A stretch of DNA of 64,000 nt, from positions 40,638 to 104,637 of the forward strand of contig JABBZI010000014.1 in assembly GCA_012955965.1 (NCBI GenBank), read 5' to 3'. Each line of letters starts with the position of its first letter. The stretch's first letter is position 1. Positions 7,638-16,914 of the stretch are shown here, piece after piece. This DNA is from Clostridioides difficile. GTDB taxonomy: Bacteria > Bacillota > Clostridia > Peptostreptococcales > Peptostreptococcaceae. The position numbers and the translations under genes were made by a program. The notes beneath the pieces were generated by a model. The model was not told the origin of the DNA. It saw only the letters and a list, made by a program, of their open reading frames with translations, and made no database searches.

Positions 7638-8648
7638 TTAAAAGATACCTAAACTCACTTTTAACTTACTTATTTCAATTTCAACTATGTCTGATATATC
7701 TTGGAATGACATTCCCCTATCATAAAGTTTTCCTGCAATTTTGATTTTTGCATTTTCTTCTCCCTTTTTAATCAATGCTCTGTTTTCTTTTTCTATTACA
7801 TTTCTAACATAGCGTTTTGCAAAGGGCTCATTATTATCACATAAAATTTTATATTTTTCTTTATTTTCTTTTACAAAACTAAGTGCTCTTTTATCTTGTT
7901 TTATAGCTTCTGTACAAATTTCTTCTGTTTGCTCTTTTACAAATTTTAATGCCAATCCATATTGTCTTACCGCCTTTAAACATATACCAATAGTTTGTTC
8001 CTTTACAAATTCTAGTGCCATTCCATTTTGTCTTACTGCTCTTAGGCAAATCGTCTCTGTTTGCTCTTTTACAAATTTCAAATCAAGTCCATTCTGTCTC
8101 ACTGCTTCCATACATATTTCCTCTGTTTGATTTTCTACCCATTTTAGATTATAACTACAATGCTTAACTGCTTCCATGCATATTTTTTCTGTTTGGTTTT
8201 TTACCCTAGCTAACCCAAATTCGCTATTTCTTACTGCTTCTATACAGATTTCTTCTGTTTGCTCTTTTACATATTCCAATGCAGCACCATTTTTTTCAAC
8301 AGCTCTTAAGCATAATTCTTCTGTTTGGTTTTCTATGTATTTTAATGCGGTTCCATCTTGATTAATGGCTAACATACAAATTTCTTCTGTTGGCTCTTCC
8401 ACAAATTCTAGCATTCTCCAATCTTGTTTAACTGCCTCTATACATATTTTTTCTGTTTGATTTTGAACACATTTTATTGCATTACAATTTTGTCTGACGG
8501 CTTCTAAACATATATCTTCTGTTTGATTTTTTATGTATATTAAATTCAATCCATTTTTTCTTACTATTTCTAAATATTCATCTTCTGTCTTATTATCAAA
8601 ATCATCATTATCTATTGATTCAAATATATCATTTTTATTTTCTTGCAT
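7638..8648 (-). CDS. 22-residue-repeat (DUF4116-like) solenoid protein with Rpn-like tail
   Basis: A 336-residue protein of which about residues 18-262 are eleven tandem 22-residue repeats of the pattern (N/E)QTEEICxEAVRQNGxALxFVK. Ten of the eleven repeats keep a Cys at the same place, which would stack along the solenoid. The repeats resemble DUF4116 units. The final ~45 residues (AGKLYDRGMSFQDISDIVEI...) resemble the C-terminal tail of Rpn/PD-(D/E)XK transposase-like proteins, but no nuclease domain is present. Function unknown; the repeats are likely a protein-binding scaffold. RBS AAGGGGTGA. Monocistronic. Confidence 0.8.
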   Translation of the reverse strand: MQENKNDIFESIDNDDFDNKTEDEYLEIVRKNGLNLIYIKNQTEDICLEAVRQNCNAIKCVQNQTEKICIEAVKQDWRMLEFVEEPTEEICMLAINQDGTALKYIENQTEELCLRAVEKNGAALEYVKEQTEEICIEAVRNSEFGLARVKNQTEKICMEAVKHCSYNLKWVENQTEEICMEAVRQNGLDLKFVKEQTETICLRAVRQNGMALEFVKEQTIGICLKAVRQYGLALKFVKEQTEEICTEAIKQDKRALSFVKENKEKYKILCDNNEPFAKRYVRNVIEKENRALIKKGEENAKIKIAGKLYDRGMSFQDISDIVEIEISKLKVSLGIF

Positions 8649-9138
8649 ATTCTAAATTCACCCCTTATAAATTTTATAAAATTCAATAAATTTACTCTCA
8701 TTTTTATTCTATCAAAGAATATAAAAATTTTTGAGTCTTGTTTTTTTTTGCATAATCATTTGTATGTTAAAAAATAAATTAATTACTTTAATTCCAGTAT
8801 ACAATACCCAAAATATGTGGTATATTTTAACTATAATATATTTTTATATATTATTGTCAGAATATTTAAAGTTAAATTTATATAGAATATTTTTATTTAT
8901 ATATCACTTATGTTTGGATATATTTTTCTTTTTTCTTTTTTAGTTTTCGGGTTAGTAAGGGGTTAGTAATTTGGGTTTTCATAGGATATTATTTTTACAA
9001 TTAGTTTTATTTTATCTAATTTATATATCTTATCATTAATAAAACTAAATATGATTTAAATAATTCCTTGAGATAAATTTAATAAAACTTAGAATCCTTG
9101 TCTAAGCTTAAAATACTAAAATTATTGGGAGGATATAA
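8649..9138. other. Divergent intergenic region, about 490 bases
   Basis: Very AT-rich spacer between the repeat protein (left, minus) and the zinc-ribbon protein (right, plus). A plus-strand frame at 8731-8943 is rejected as chance. The one distinct element is a G-rich direct repeat, GGGTTAGTAA at 8949-8958 and again at 8960-8969, followed by another GGG at 8973-8975, in an otherwise G-poor stretch. Confidence 0.5.
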
Positions 9139-9486
9139 ATGATGGACCAAATTAAACGCTTACAGGAATTGCAACAAAAATCATACTTGACTAAAGAAGA
9201 ATTTGAGGAATTAAAAAACAGCACATATATTGAAAAATTTGAATTAAGAGATGAATGTGATAACTCTTATATTTATACATTTTATACTAATGACAAATGT
9301 AATGATATAAAATTTATAAAATCACAATTTATCGTTACACTTATAAAAGGCGGTTTCTTATGTGAGTGTGGCGGTGTATTTAGACAAAAGAAAATAGTTG
9401 ATGAATATGATTACGGGTATAATGCTATATATAGATGTGATTCTTGTGGAAAAGAACTTGATAAAGAAGTAGAAAATTATGATTAA
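9139..9486 (+). CDS. Hypothetical protein with SHOCT-like N terminus and zinc ribbon
   Basis: A 115-residue protein. Residues 2-28 (QIKRLQELQQKSYLTKEEFEELK) have the short coiled, acidic/basic pattern of SHOCT-type motifs. The C-terminal half has CxCG and CxxCGKEL pairs (near 76-78 and 101-104), consistent with a zinc ribbon. No enzymatic motif. Start supported by GGGAGGA six bases upstream. Single gene on the plus strand, ending at a hairpin terminator. Function unknown. Confidence 0.7.
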   Translation: MMDQIKRLQELQQKSYLTKEEFEELKNSTYIEKFELRDECDNSYIYTFYTNDKCNDIKFIKSQFIVTLIKGGFLCECGGVFRQKKIVDEYDYGYNAIYRCDSCGKELDKEVENYD

Positions 9487-9551
9487 ACAACAACCTATTC
9501 AAAATAGCTTTTGTAAATACTAGATAAAAGTCACTCTGAATTTGAACTATA

Positions 9552-9603
9552 ACCCTCTTAGGAGACAGTTAAAATATGTAAATCTGTCTAAAACTAGGAG
9601 GGT
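9552..9603 (+). terminator. Two-tier hairpin terminator
   Basis: ACCCTCTTAG (9552-9561) pairs with CTAGGAGGGT (9594-9603, one G-U pair) and an inner AGACAG/CTGTCT stem (9563-9568, 9584-9589) continues it; TTTTGC follows on the plus strand. It ends the zinc-ribbon gene and may also serve the opposing gene. Confidence 0.7.
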
Positions 9604-9646
9604 TTTGCTATGCCTAAAATAATTGAATCATATTTAAAGATTAAAA

Positions 9647-11020
9647 TTACTTTAATTCAATTTCGTACTTTTTTATTTTCTTATATAAAAGACTTTTATG
9701 TATCCCCATAACCTCTGCTGCCTTAGAACATTTCCAATTATACTTTGTTAACACATCAATAATTAAGCTCTTCTCATAATTCTCCACCATTTCATGAATT
9801 GAGCAGTTACTATCCACATTACATTGAGCTACTCTACTGATATTATCCATTTTAGATGGAAGGTCACACATCATAATGACCATATCATCACTTACAGCAT
9901 AAGCACTTTTTATTACATTTTGTAGTTCTCTTATATTTCCTGGCCAAATATAGTTAATAAAACAATTTTTAACCTTATCACTTAAAACCTTCAATTCCTT
10001 ATATTCAACATTTAATTTATTTAATATATAATTTGCTAACAATAAAATATCATCTTGTCTGTCCTTTAATTCCATCATATGAATATTTATTACATTTAAC
10101 CTATAGTATAAATCTTCTCTAAATAATCCCTCTTCAACCATCTTACTTAAATTCTTTCTTGTGGCAGAGATTACTCTTACATCTATTTTTATAGTTTTAA
10201 GACCTCCAACTGGTTCTATCTCGTTTTCCTGAAGAACTCTTAAAAGTTTTGCTTGCATGGTCAAAGGCATATCACCTATTTCATCCAAGAAGATTGTGCC
10301 ATTATTTGCAACTAAAAATTTACCTTTTTTGCCTCCTTTTTTTGCTCCTGTAAAAGCACCTTCATCATACCCAAACAACTCTGATTCCAATAATTCTTCT
10401 GGTATTGCAGCACAGTTTATACTAACCATAGGTTTGTCTGCTCTACTGCTATTATTATGAATTGCTCTAGCAAATACTTCTTTACCTGTACCTGTTTCCC
10501 CCGTTAAAAGTACTGAGAAGTTCGTTTTAGAAGCTTTCATACCTGTTTTCTTAAGTTCTATGAAATCTCTATTTTCACCTATGAGTTTATCAAAACTACA
10601 TTTATCCTTAAACTGCTCTTTGTAATATTGGAGTTCCATATATTCCGACATTAACTTTTTAGCTACATCAAATGATTGTAATCTAAATTTAACTTGAGCT
10701 ACCCCTGCAACTACTTCGCCACTGTCATTTTCTACATAAGATCTGCTTACTATTACACTTTTTTCTTTTGTTTCTCCACCTGAGTAATGGTGTATAGCTC
10801 CTTCTTCACAATATTTATCTCTCATAACATCTAACATTTTTGTATTTGGTATAATACTTTGTATATTGTGTCCTATTATATCTTCTTTTGCTTTCCCTAA
10901 GAAATCACAATATTTATCATTAATATCTATGATTACTCCATATTTATCTACAACAATAAAACCATCATCAGTCATGGATAATACTCTTGCAAATATATCC
11001 TTATACCAGTGCTCTTTCAT
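9647..11020 (-). CDS. Sigma-54-dependent activator, PAS-AAA+-Fis
   Basis: A 457-residue enhancer-binding protein. A PAS sensor lies at about 10-115. The AAA+ domain has Walker A GETGTGKE at 174-181, the sigma-54 contact loop GAFTGA at 221-226 and Walker B FLDEIGD at 244-250. A Fis-type helix-turn-helix closes the protein ([20 protein letters not shown]). No receiver domain, so it probably senses a small ligand or redox state through PAS. It lies just beyond the etfBA operon in the same orientation, and that operon is preceded by a -24/-12 promoter with repeats suitable as its binding sites, so regulation of that operon is the obvious role. Confidence 0.93.
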   Translation of the reverse strand: MKEHWYKDIFARVLSMTDDGFIVVDKYGVIIDINDKYCDFLGKAKEDIIGHNIQSIIPNTKMLDVMRDKYCEEGAIHHYSGGETKEKSVIVSRSYVENDSGEVVAGVAQVKFRLQSFDVAKKLMSEYMELQYYKEQFKDKCSFDKLIGENRDFIELKKTGMKASKTNFSVLLTGETGTGKEVFARAIHNNSSRADKPMVSINCAAIPEELLESELFGYDEGAFTGAKKGGKKGKFLVANNGTIFLDEIGDMPLTMQAKLLRVLQENEIEPVGGLKTIKIDVRVISATRKNLSKMVEEGLFREDLYYRLNVINIHMMELKDRQDDILLLANYILNKLNVEYKELKVLSDKVKNCFINYIWPGNIRELQNVIKSAYAVSDDMVIMMCDLPSKMDNISRVAQCNVDSNCSIHEMVENYEKSLIIDVLTKYNWKCSKAAEVMGIHKSLLYKKIKKYEIELK

Positions 11021-11056
11021 TGTTTCATCCCTCCACTATAACCTTCAGCAAAATAA

Positions 11057-11087
11057 TAAGTCTTACAATACAATATTATAAGACTTA
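11057..11087 (-). terminator. Terminator after etfA
   Basis: Minus-strand stem TAAGTCTTA/TAAGACTTA (11079-11087 and 11057-11065) with TTATTTTGC following, 31 bases after the etfA stop. It separates the CoA operon from its activator gene, perhaps leakily. Confidence 0.65.
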
Positions 11088-11117
11088 CCATTCTATATAT
11101 TCAATGTTTTCCAAAAG

Positions 11118-12140
11118 TTACCTATTTAATGATTCTATTATTTCAGGTATAATTTCATATAAATCCCCTACAATTCCATAGTTACATATATTGAAAATAG
11201 GTGCTTTTGAATCTTTATTTATGGCAACTATATATTTAGAGTCACTCATCCCTGCTAAATGTTGTATTGCTCCAGATATACCACATGCAATATACAACTC
11301 AGGTCTAACAGTAGTTCCTGTTTGCCCAACTTGATGAGAATGCTCTATCCACCCTGAATCTACTGCTGCTCTTGAAGCTCCAATCTCTGCTCCTAATTTA
11401 TCAGCCAATTCTTTTATTAGTTCAAATCCTTCTGACCTCTTTAATCCTCTTCCTCCTGAAACTATTATTCTAGCATCAGTTAGATTTATAGATTTCTTCC
11501 CTTGTGGAAGTATTTCTAATAATCTAGTTCTAATCATTTTTTCAGTAAGTCCTGGATTAACAACCTCTAAAACTCCAGTTTCTGATTCAGTTCTTATAGC
11601 TTTTGCCATAACTCCTGGGCGAACAGTTGACATCTGTGGTCTATTTTTAGGACAAACAATAGTAGCCATTAGATTTCCACCAAATGCTGGTCTTGTTTGT
11701 AATAACTTATTATCTGTTGAATCTATTTCAAGTTTTGTACAGTCAGCAGTTAGACCTGTTCCAACTTTACCTGCAATTCTAGGTGCAATATCTCTTCCTA
11801 TAGAAGTAGCTCCAACTAATACAACCTCTGGCTTTTTTGCTTCAATTAAACCTGCAATTGAAATTGCATATCCATCAGTTGTAAAATCTTTAAGAAGAGG
11901 GTCGTTGATATAATATGCTTTATCAACACTATAGTGAAGTAATTCCTTTACTTCTTTCTCTACTTCATATCCAGCTATTACAACTGCAAGCTCTTTTCCT
12001 AATTGGTCAGCAAGTTTTCTTCCCTCACCAATAAGTTCTATAGTAACAGGATTAATTTTACCTTCCCTTTGCTCTCCTATTACCCAAACTCCATTATAAT
12101 CATTTAAATTTATACTTTGATTAACTTTTGCTCTCATCAT
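11118..12140 (-). CDS. etfA: Electron transfer flavoprotein, alpha subunit
   Basis: A 340-residue EtfA. The C-terminal FAD-binding domain shows the conserved SGGRGLK, SRAAVDSGW, QVGQTGTTVRPELYIACGISGAIQH and NKD pattern. With EtfB it forms the flavoprotein that passes electrons to the acyl-CoA dehydrogenase of this operon. Ten bases separate it from etfB, and the RBS is GGGGTG. Last gene of the sigma-54 operon, followed by a terminator. Confidence 0.95.
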   Translation of the reverse strand: MMRAKVNQSINLNDYNGVWVIGEQREGKINPVTIELIGEGRKLADQLGKELAVVIAGYEVEKEVKELLHYSVDKAYYINDPLLKDFTTDGYAISIAGLIEAKKPEVVLVGATSIGRDIAPRIAGKVGTGLTADCTKLEIDSTDNKLLQTRPAFGGNLMATIVCPKNRPQMSTVRPGVMAKAIRTESETGVLEVVNPGLTEKMIRTRLLEILPQGKKSINLTDARIIVSGGRGLKRSEGFELIKELADKLGAEIGASRAAVDSGWIEHSHQVGQTGTTVRPELYIACGISGAIQHLAGMSDSKYIVAINKDSKAPIFNICNYGIVGDLYEIIPEIIESLNR

Positions 12141-12150
12141 ATTAACACCC

Positions 12151-12945
12151 CTATACTAGTTTCAAATCGAATAATATTTCTATTAACTTTTCAGCTTTTT
12201 CTTTCTTATTTATACCTTCGATTATTTCATTATGTTTGTCTTTAACTGGTACAAACGACTTGTAAACATTTGTAGGTGAACCCTTTAATCCAATTTGAGT
12301 TGTATCAACATCTAAGTCTGAAAGTGTTAACACAGTAATTTTTTCATCTCCATTATTGTAAGCTTCTAAGATTCCTTTAACACTTGGATATCTTGGATTA
12401 TTTAACTCTTTTATAGCAGTTAATAAAACTGGAATCTCTGCTTCTATTAAATAATCTCCTGTCTCTGTATAACGAGTTACTAGTAGTTTATCATCTTTAA
12501 CCTTTACTTCTTTTGCGTATGTAACCTGTGGTACCTCCAAGAATTCTGCAACCTCTGGTCCAACCTGAGCTGTATCTCCATCTATAGCTTGTCTTCCACA
12601 GAATATCACATCATAATTTCCAACCTTCTCTATAGCCGCAGCAATAATTGTAGATGTAGCCCAAGTATCTGAACCACCAAAAGCTCTATCTGAAATTAAA
12701 TATGCCTCATCAGCCCCCATTGCCAAAGCTTCTTTTAAAGCACTTTTAGCTTGAGGAGGTCCCATACTTATAACTTTAATAACTGCTCCCAGTTCATCTT
12801 TTATTTTTAAAGCTTCTTCCAAAGCATTTCTGTCATCTGGATTGATTATACTTGGTACACCATCTCTTATTAGGGTACCTGTCTCTTTATTTATTTTAAC
12901 TTCATTAGTGTCTGGAACTTGCTTTAAACAAACAATTATATTCAT
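12151..12945 (-). CDS. etfB: Electron transfer flavoprotein, beta subunit
   Basis: A 264-residue EtfB with the family's adenine-nucleotide pattern (CLKQVPDTNEVK at the start, NPDDRNALEEAL, MGPPQAKSALKEALAMGADEAYL, FCGRQAIDGDTAQVGPEVAE). The GPPQA...GADEAYLISDRAFGGSDTWAT region is like that of electron-bifurcating Etf proteins of clostridia, so NADH-driven bifurcation is possible, but this is inference. Partner of etfA in the reductive step of the operon. RBS AGGAGGAAG; 10 bases after the dehydrogenase gene. Confidence 0.95.
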   Translation of the reverse strand: MNIIVCLKQVPDTNEVKINKETGTLIRDGVPSIINPDDRNALEEALKIKDELGAVIKVISMGPPQAKSALKEALAMGADEAYLISDRAFGGSDTWATSTIIAAAIEKVGNYDVIFCGRQAIDGDTAQVGPEVAEFLEVPQVTYAKEVKVKDDKLLVTRYTETGDYLIEAEIPVLLTAIKELNNPRYPSVKGILEAYNNGDEKITVLTLSDLDVDTTQIGLKGSPTNVYKSFVPVKDKHNEIIEGINKKEKAEKLIEILFDLKLV

Positions 12946-12955
12946 ACTCTTCCTC

Positions 12956-14098
12956 CTATCCTAGTACTGCTCTTGAAATAACAACCTTGTGTATTTCTGA
13001 AGTACCTTCATAAATTTCTGTTATCTTAGCATCTCTGTACATTCTTTCTAATGGATAATCTTTCATATATCCATATCCTCCATGGATTTGAAGAGCTAGG
13101 TTTGTAACTTCTCTTGCAGTACGTGATGCATTGTATTTTGCCATGGCAGCTTCTTTAGTGTGTTTTTCTCCTCTAGCCTTCAAGTCTGCAGCATAATATA
13201 CTAACAACTTTGCTGATTCCACCATAGTAGCCATATCTGCTATATACCATTGAATACCTTGTAAAGCTGAAATTGGCTTACCAAATTGAACTCTTTCTTT
13301 AGAATATTTGATACTTTCTTCTAAAGCACCTTCAGCAATTCCTATAGCTTGAGCTCCAACTCCAATTCTTGCCCCATCTAGACAAGTCATAGCTATATTA
13401 AAGCCTTTTCCTTCTTTTCCTAATAGGTTACACTTTGGAACTCTACAGTTATCAAATATTAACTCTGCAGTTTCTGAACCATGAATGCCCATTTTTTCTT
13501 CAATTTTTCCTATTGAAAAACCTGGAGTACATTTGTCAACTATGATAGCAGACATTCCCTTTATTCCCTTTGATGGTTCTGTCAATGCAAATATTATTAA
13601 TGATTCTGCTTGACCTCCACCAGAAATAAAGCATTTAGTCCCATTTAAAACATATTCATCTGTTGTTTCATCAATAATTGCAGTTGTCGCAGCTCTTGCG
13701 GCATCTGAACCAGCATTAGGCTCAGTTAAAGCAAAAGCTCCTACACACCCGCCTTCAGCCATCATTGGAAGGTATTTCTTCTTTTGTTCTTCCGTACCAA
13801 ATTTCAAAATAGCTTGAGCATATATTGTATGTATTGATAATATTGCTGCAGATGATGCACATTTTTTGGCAACCTCATTGACTACAATTACCTTTTCTAT
13901 ATCTGCTCCACCAGAACCACCATATTCCACAGGTGTACCAATACCATTAAATCCTATTTTAGCCATTTTGCTAAAAAGTTCTCTTGGGAAAATGCCAGTT
14001 TTATCTGTTTCTGCAGCTATTGGTGCTATTTCATTCTCTGCAAATTCTTTTGCTACTCTTTGAAGCATTAATTGTGCTTCTGTTAATCTAAAATCCAT
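12956..14098 (-). CDS. Acyl-CoA dehydrogenase (Bcd/CaiA-like)
   Basis: A 380-residue short-chain acyl-CoA dehydrogenase with the FAD signatures FALTEPNAGSDA and the C-terminal R-D-A-K-I-T-E-IYEGTSEI. The catalytic base is Glu364 in YEGT. In an Etf-linked fermentative operon it most likely works as an enoyl-CoA reductase, reducing the product of the crotonase encoded upstream. Between the CoA-transferase (18 bases) and etfB (10 bases). The chain length and substrate cannot be read from sequence; butyryl-CoA-like or branched substrates are both possible. Confidence 0.92.
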   Translation of the reverse strand: MDFRLTEAQLMLQRVAKEFAENEIAPIAAETDKTGIFPRELFSKMAKIGFNGIGTPVEYGGSGGADIEKVIVVNEVAKKCASSAAILSIHTIYAQAILKFGTEEQKKKYLPMMAEGGCVGAFALTEPNAGSDAARAATTAIIDETTDEYVLNGTKCFISGGGQAESLIIFALTEPSKGIKGMSAIIVDKCTPGFSIGKIEEKMGIHGSETAELIFDNCRVPKCNLLGKEGKGFNIAMTCLDGARIGVGAQAIGIAEGALEESIKYSKERVQFGKPISALQGIQWYIADMATMVESAKLLVYYAADLKARGEKHTKEAAMAKYNASRTAREVTNLALQIHGGYGYMKDYPLERMYRDAKITEIYEGTSEIHKVVISRAVLG

Positions 14099-14116
14099 AA
14101 AATTTCCTCCTATTTA

Positions 14117-15349
14117 TTAACATACTTCATATGTTCCTTTATTCATTGCTACAATTCCAGACTCAATTAGAACTTCTATATCAGAATCACTGTAGCCAAG
14201 TTCTCTCAATATCTCATCTGAATGTTCTCCTATAAGTGGAGCATCACAAGTCATATTAACTTCAATATTTCCAAACTTAACTGGAGTAGATGCAAGCATT
14301 GTTTTATTTCCATTTTTACTTGTATGTTCATATATATAGTTATTAGCAATAGCCTGTTCATCAGTTACTACATCATTAACATGTTGAATTCTTTCATGGG
14401 CTATATCAGCATTAGTAAGTTTTTCAACCATCTCATTTTGAGTAAATTTTGCAAATTCAACATCTAAAATATTAATAAGCTCTGTAGCATTTTTCTTACT
14501 TTCTATTGAAGATGCAAATTTTTCTTCTTTTATCAAATCTTCTCTTCCAAATAATCTACAAAGTTCCTCAAAATATCTTTCATGCTCTAGGATACTTAAG
14601 AATATCCACTTTCCATCCTTACAACGATAAGAATTTATTACTGGAGAAATGGCATTCTTTCTAGTTTTTGGATACTCATCACTAAACTGTGTAGATGCCA
14701 ATAAAGATGATGCATTCCATATTGCTTGTCCAAACAAAGATGCCATTACCTTTTGACCTTTTCCAGTCTTAGATTGTTGGTATAAAGCTGCACATATACC
14801 TCCAGATAAACTACAAGAAGTTGTGGCATCTCCAAAAGCTATAGGTGGGTTTATTGGGCTTGTATCCTTCTCTGCTATATCAATCATAGCTCCACTCCTT
14901 GCCCAAAAGGCAACTGTATCAAATCCTGCATTATCCTTAGCAGGTCCAAAATCTCCAAAACCATTTATTTGTCCCCAAATAAGATGTGGATGTTTTTTAC
15001 TTAATGATTCATAGTCGAGGCCTAGCCTTTTTAATGCTCCTGTTCTATAGCTTGATACAAACACATTTGCTTCACTTAAAAGCTTATCCATAATTTCAAT
15101 TCCAGCTTCACTCTTAAGATTTATAGACAGGCCTCTTTTATTTGAATTATATGTACTGTAAAAAGGATTATTATAATCATCTATTGGCATTGTCATTGTT
15201 GCCCCTGTCTTTCTTCCTGGGTCTCCAAAACTTGGCTCTACCTTAATAACATCAGCACCCCAGTCAGCTAATATTTTAGAAGTTCCTGGACCTGCTACAA
15301 AATATGTTAAGTCAATCACCTTAACACCTTCTAATGGTTTATTTAACAC
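14117..15349 (-). CDS. Class III (CaiB/formyl-CoA) CoA-transferase
   Basis: A 410-residue family III CoA-transferase. The N-terminal LEGVKVIDLT.FVAGPGTSKILADWGADVIKVE pattern is diagnostic, and the catalytic Asp is D174 in FGDATTS. It would activate the acid imported by the GntP permease, taking CoA from an acyl-CoA product in the way CaiB does. Start is GTG at 15347-15349, with AAGGAGG eight bases upstream. Follows the permease gene after 130 bases. Not close enough by eye to HadA (2-hydroxyisocaproate) to assign that substrate. Confidence 0.9.
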   Translation of the reverse strand: MLNKPLEGVKVIDLTYFVAGPGTSKILADWGADVIKVEPSFGDPGRKTGATMTMPIDDYNNPFYSTYNSNKRGLSINLKSEAGIEIMDKLLSEANVFVSSYRTGALKRLGLDYESLSKKHPHLIWGQINGFGDFGPAKDNAGFDTVAFWARSGAMIDIAEKDTSPINPPIAFGDATTSCSLSGGICAALYQQSKTGKGQKVMASLFGQAIWNASSLLASTQFSDEYPKTRKNAISPVINSYRCKDGKWIFLSILEHERYFEELCRLFGREDLIKEEKFASSIESKKNATELINILDVEFAKFTQNEMVEKLTNADIAHERIQHVNDVVTDEQAIANNYIYEHTSKNGNKTMLASTPVKFGNIEVNMTCDAPLIGEHSDEILRELGYSDSDIEVLIESGIVAMNKGTYEVC

Positions 15350-15479
15350 TTTTAATTCCTCCTTATACTGTCAATTTGGTATTTTAAATATTGTATTTAT
15401 AGTATTAAAGCATAAAATTTATTGTGCATATTTTGAAAATTAATCTTACAATATCAAAATATAATTTATATTTTTTCTG

Positions 15480-16820
15480 TTATGGTAATCCTGGGAACAT
15501 CGTAAACATAAGAACTGCTACTACAGTTCCAATAATTGGAGTTAAAACAGTTACCCAGAATATTGGCATATAAGCATCCTTATGTGACTCTTTACATAGA
15601 CCATTTGTTACAGTAACGATATATCCGTTATGAGGAAGTGAATCTAATGCTGCTGATGAAATTGCCATAGTTCTAGTTAATGCCGCCGCAGAGACTCCCT
15701 TAGCTAAAAATACTGGTCCAAGAAGTGGAGCTGCAATTCCAAGTCCACCTGAAGCTGAACCACATATACCTGCAATAACTGTAGTTCCAACTGCAGCTCC
15801 TGCAATAGGAGGTCCAGGGATATTAGTCATAGCATTAACTATAAAGTCAAAACCAACTGCTGATTTTACAACTGAACCAAATGCAACTACAGCACAAGTA
15901 TTACATATTGCTACTACTGTAGTTTTACATGCATCACCAACATGTCCAACTATTTTGGAATTATCTTGATATTTATTTAACAATAAATACACTAATAAAG
16001 CTCCAATAAATACTCCTACCTCAATTGGTACTATTGCTTGTCCATTAATTTTAACATTAATTATTAATATAGATACTATTAATGGGATTAACGCAATTAA
16101 ACCATTAGGACCATTTCCTCTCTTAGAATTAGTTGCTGCTACTTCATCAAATATATCTGATTCATGTGCTATAAAATGCCCACCATTTGCCTTTTCTTTT
16201 GAGACCATTCTATATAAAATGATGCTTCCAACAACAAACATTACTGCACATGATACAAATCCATTTACTGCACCAGCCATAATATCTGTTCCTAATGTTG
16301 AAGCTGGAACAATATTATGAATCTGAGGCGCTCCTGGTGCAACCATCGCAAAAGTTGAGCATCCAAAAGTCAAGGCTGCTGGTATAAATCGTCGTGGCAA
16401 ATCAGCTTCTTTAAAGATTTCTAAAGCTATCGGAAACACTGCGAAACTTACAACGAAAACGCTTACTCCTCCATAAGCTAATATTCCACAAGCTATTGGA
16501 ATAGAAAGTAATGCTTTATCTTTTCCAATCCATCTTACAATCATCTTAGCAATAGATTTTGCTCCTCCAGTAATCTCCATTACTTTTCCCATTAAAGTAC
16601 CTGTTAGGAAAATAAAGAAGTTTGCCTGAAGAAATCCAACAAATCCTGTCATATAATCCACCTTAAGTGCATTATATACATTTAAATTTCCTGTTATAGC
16701 AACTAGTAGTGAACATACAATTGCTATTATAAAAATATTTACTCCCTTCATAACCATTACAACTAGAAGGGATAGGGCTATAATAATCCCTATTAAACTT
16801 ATAATTACTCCCGCATTCAT
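15480..16820 (-). CDS. GntP-family permease
   Basis: A 446-residue membrane protein with about 12 hydrophobic segments and GntP-family motifs (GVSVFVVSFAVFPIALEIFKEADLPRR, APGAPQIHNI, GSASGGLGIA, LDSLPHNG). The family imports gluconate and other hydroxy acids, including 3-hydroxybutyrate. Here it probably supplies the substrate for the CoA-transferase encoded next. Second gene of the sigma-54 operon, 94 bases after the crotonase. RBS AAAGGAG. Confidence 0.9.
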   Translation of the reverse strand: MNAGVIISLIGIIIALSLLVVMVMKGVNIFIIAIVCSLLVAITGNLNVYNALKVDYMTGFVGFLQANFFIFLTGTLMGKVMEITGGAKSIAKMIVRWIGKDKALLSIPIACGILAYGGVSVFVVSFAVFPIALEIFKEADLPRRFIPAALTFGCSTFAMVAPGAPQIHNIVPASTLGTDIMAGAVNGFVSCAVMFVVGSIILYRMVSKEKANGGHFIAHESDIFDEVAATNSKRGNGPNGLIALIPLIVSILIINVKINGQAIVPIEVGVFIGALLVYLLLNKYQDNSKIVGHVGDACKTTVVAICNTCAVVAFGSVVKSAVGFDFIVNAMTNIPGPPIAGAAVGTTVIAGICGSASGGLGIAAPLLGPVFLAKGVSAAALTRTMAISSAALDSLPHNGYIVTVTNGLCKESHKDAYMPIFWVTVLTPIIGTVVAVLMFTMFPGLP

Positions 16821-16914
16821 AAATTAACTCCTTTTAAAATTAAACTATATGTATTTTTTCACGAAATTTAGATTTTGAATATGTTCTACATTTGTTTCAA
16901 TTTAGTTATAATAG

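Noticed and set aside
8731..8943. Plus-strand frame of 70 residues, hydrophobic, in the divergent spacer
   Set aside because: No ribosome binding site; composition is what AT-rich DNA gives by chance; overlaps only spacer sequence.
12956..15349. Assigning the CoA-transferase to the 2-hydroxyisocaproate (HadA) pathway
   Set aside because: No HadBC-type radical dehydratase or HadI activator is nearby; the dehydration step here is a crotonase.
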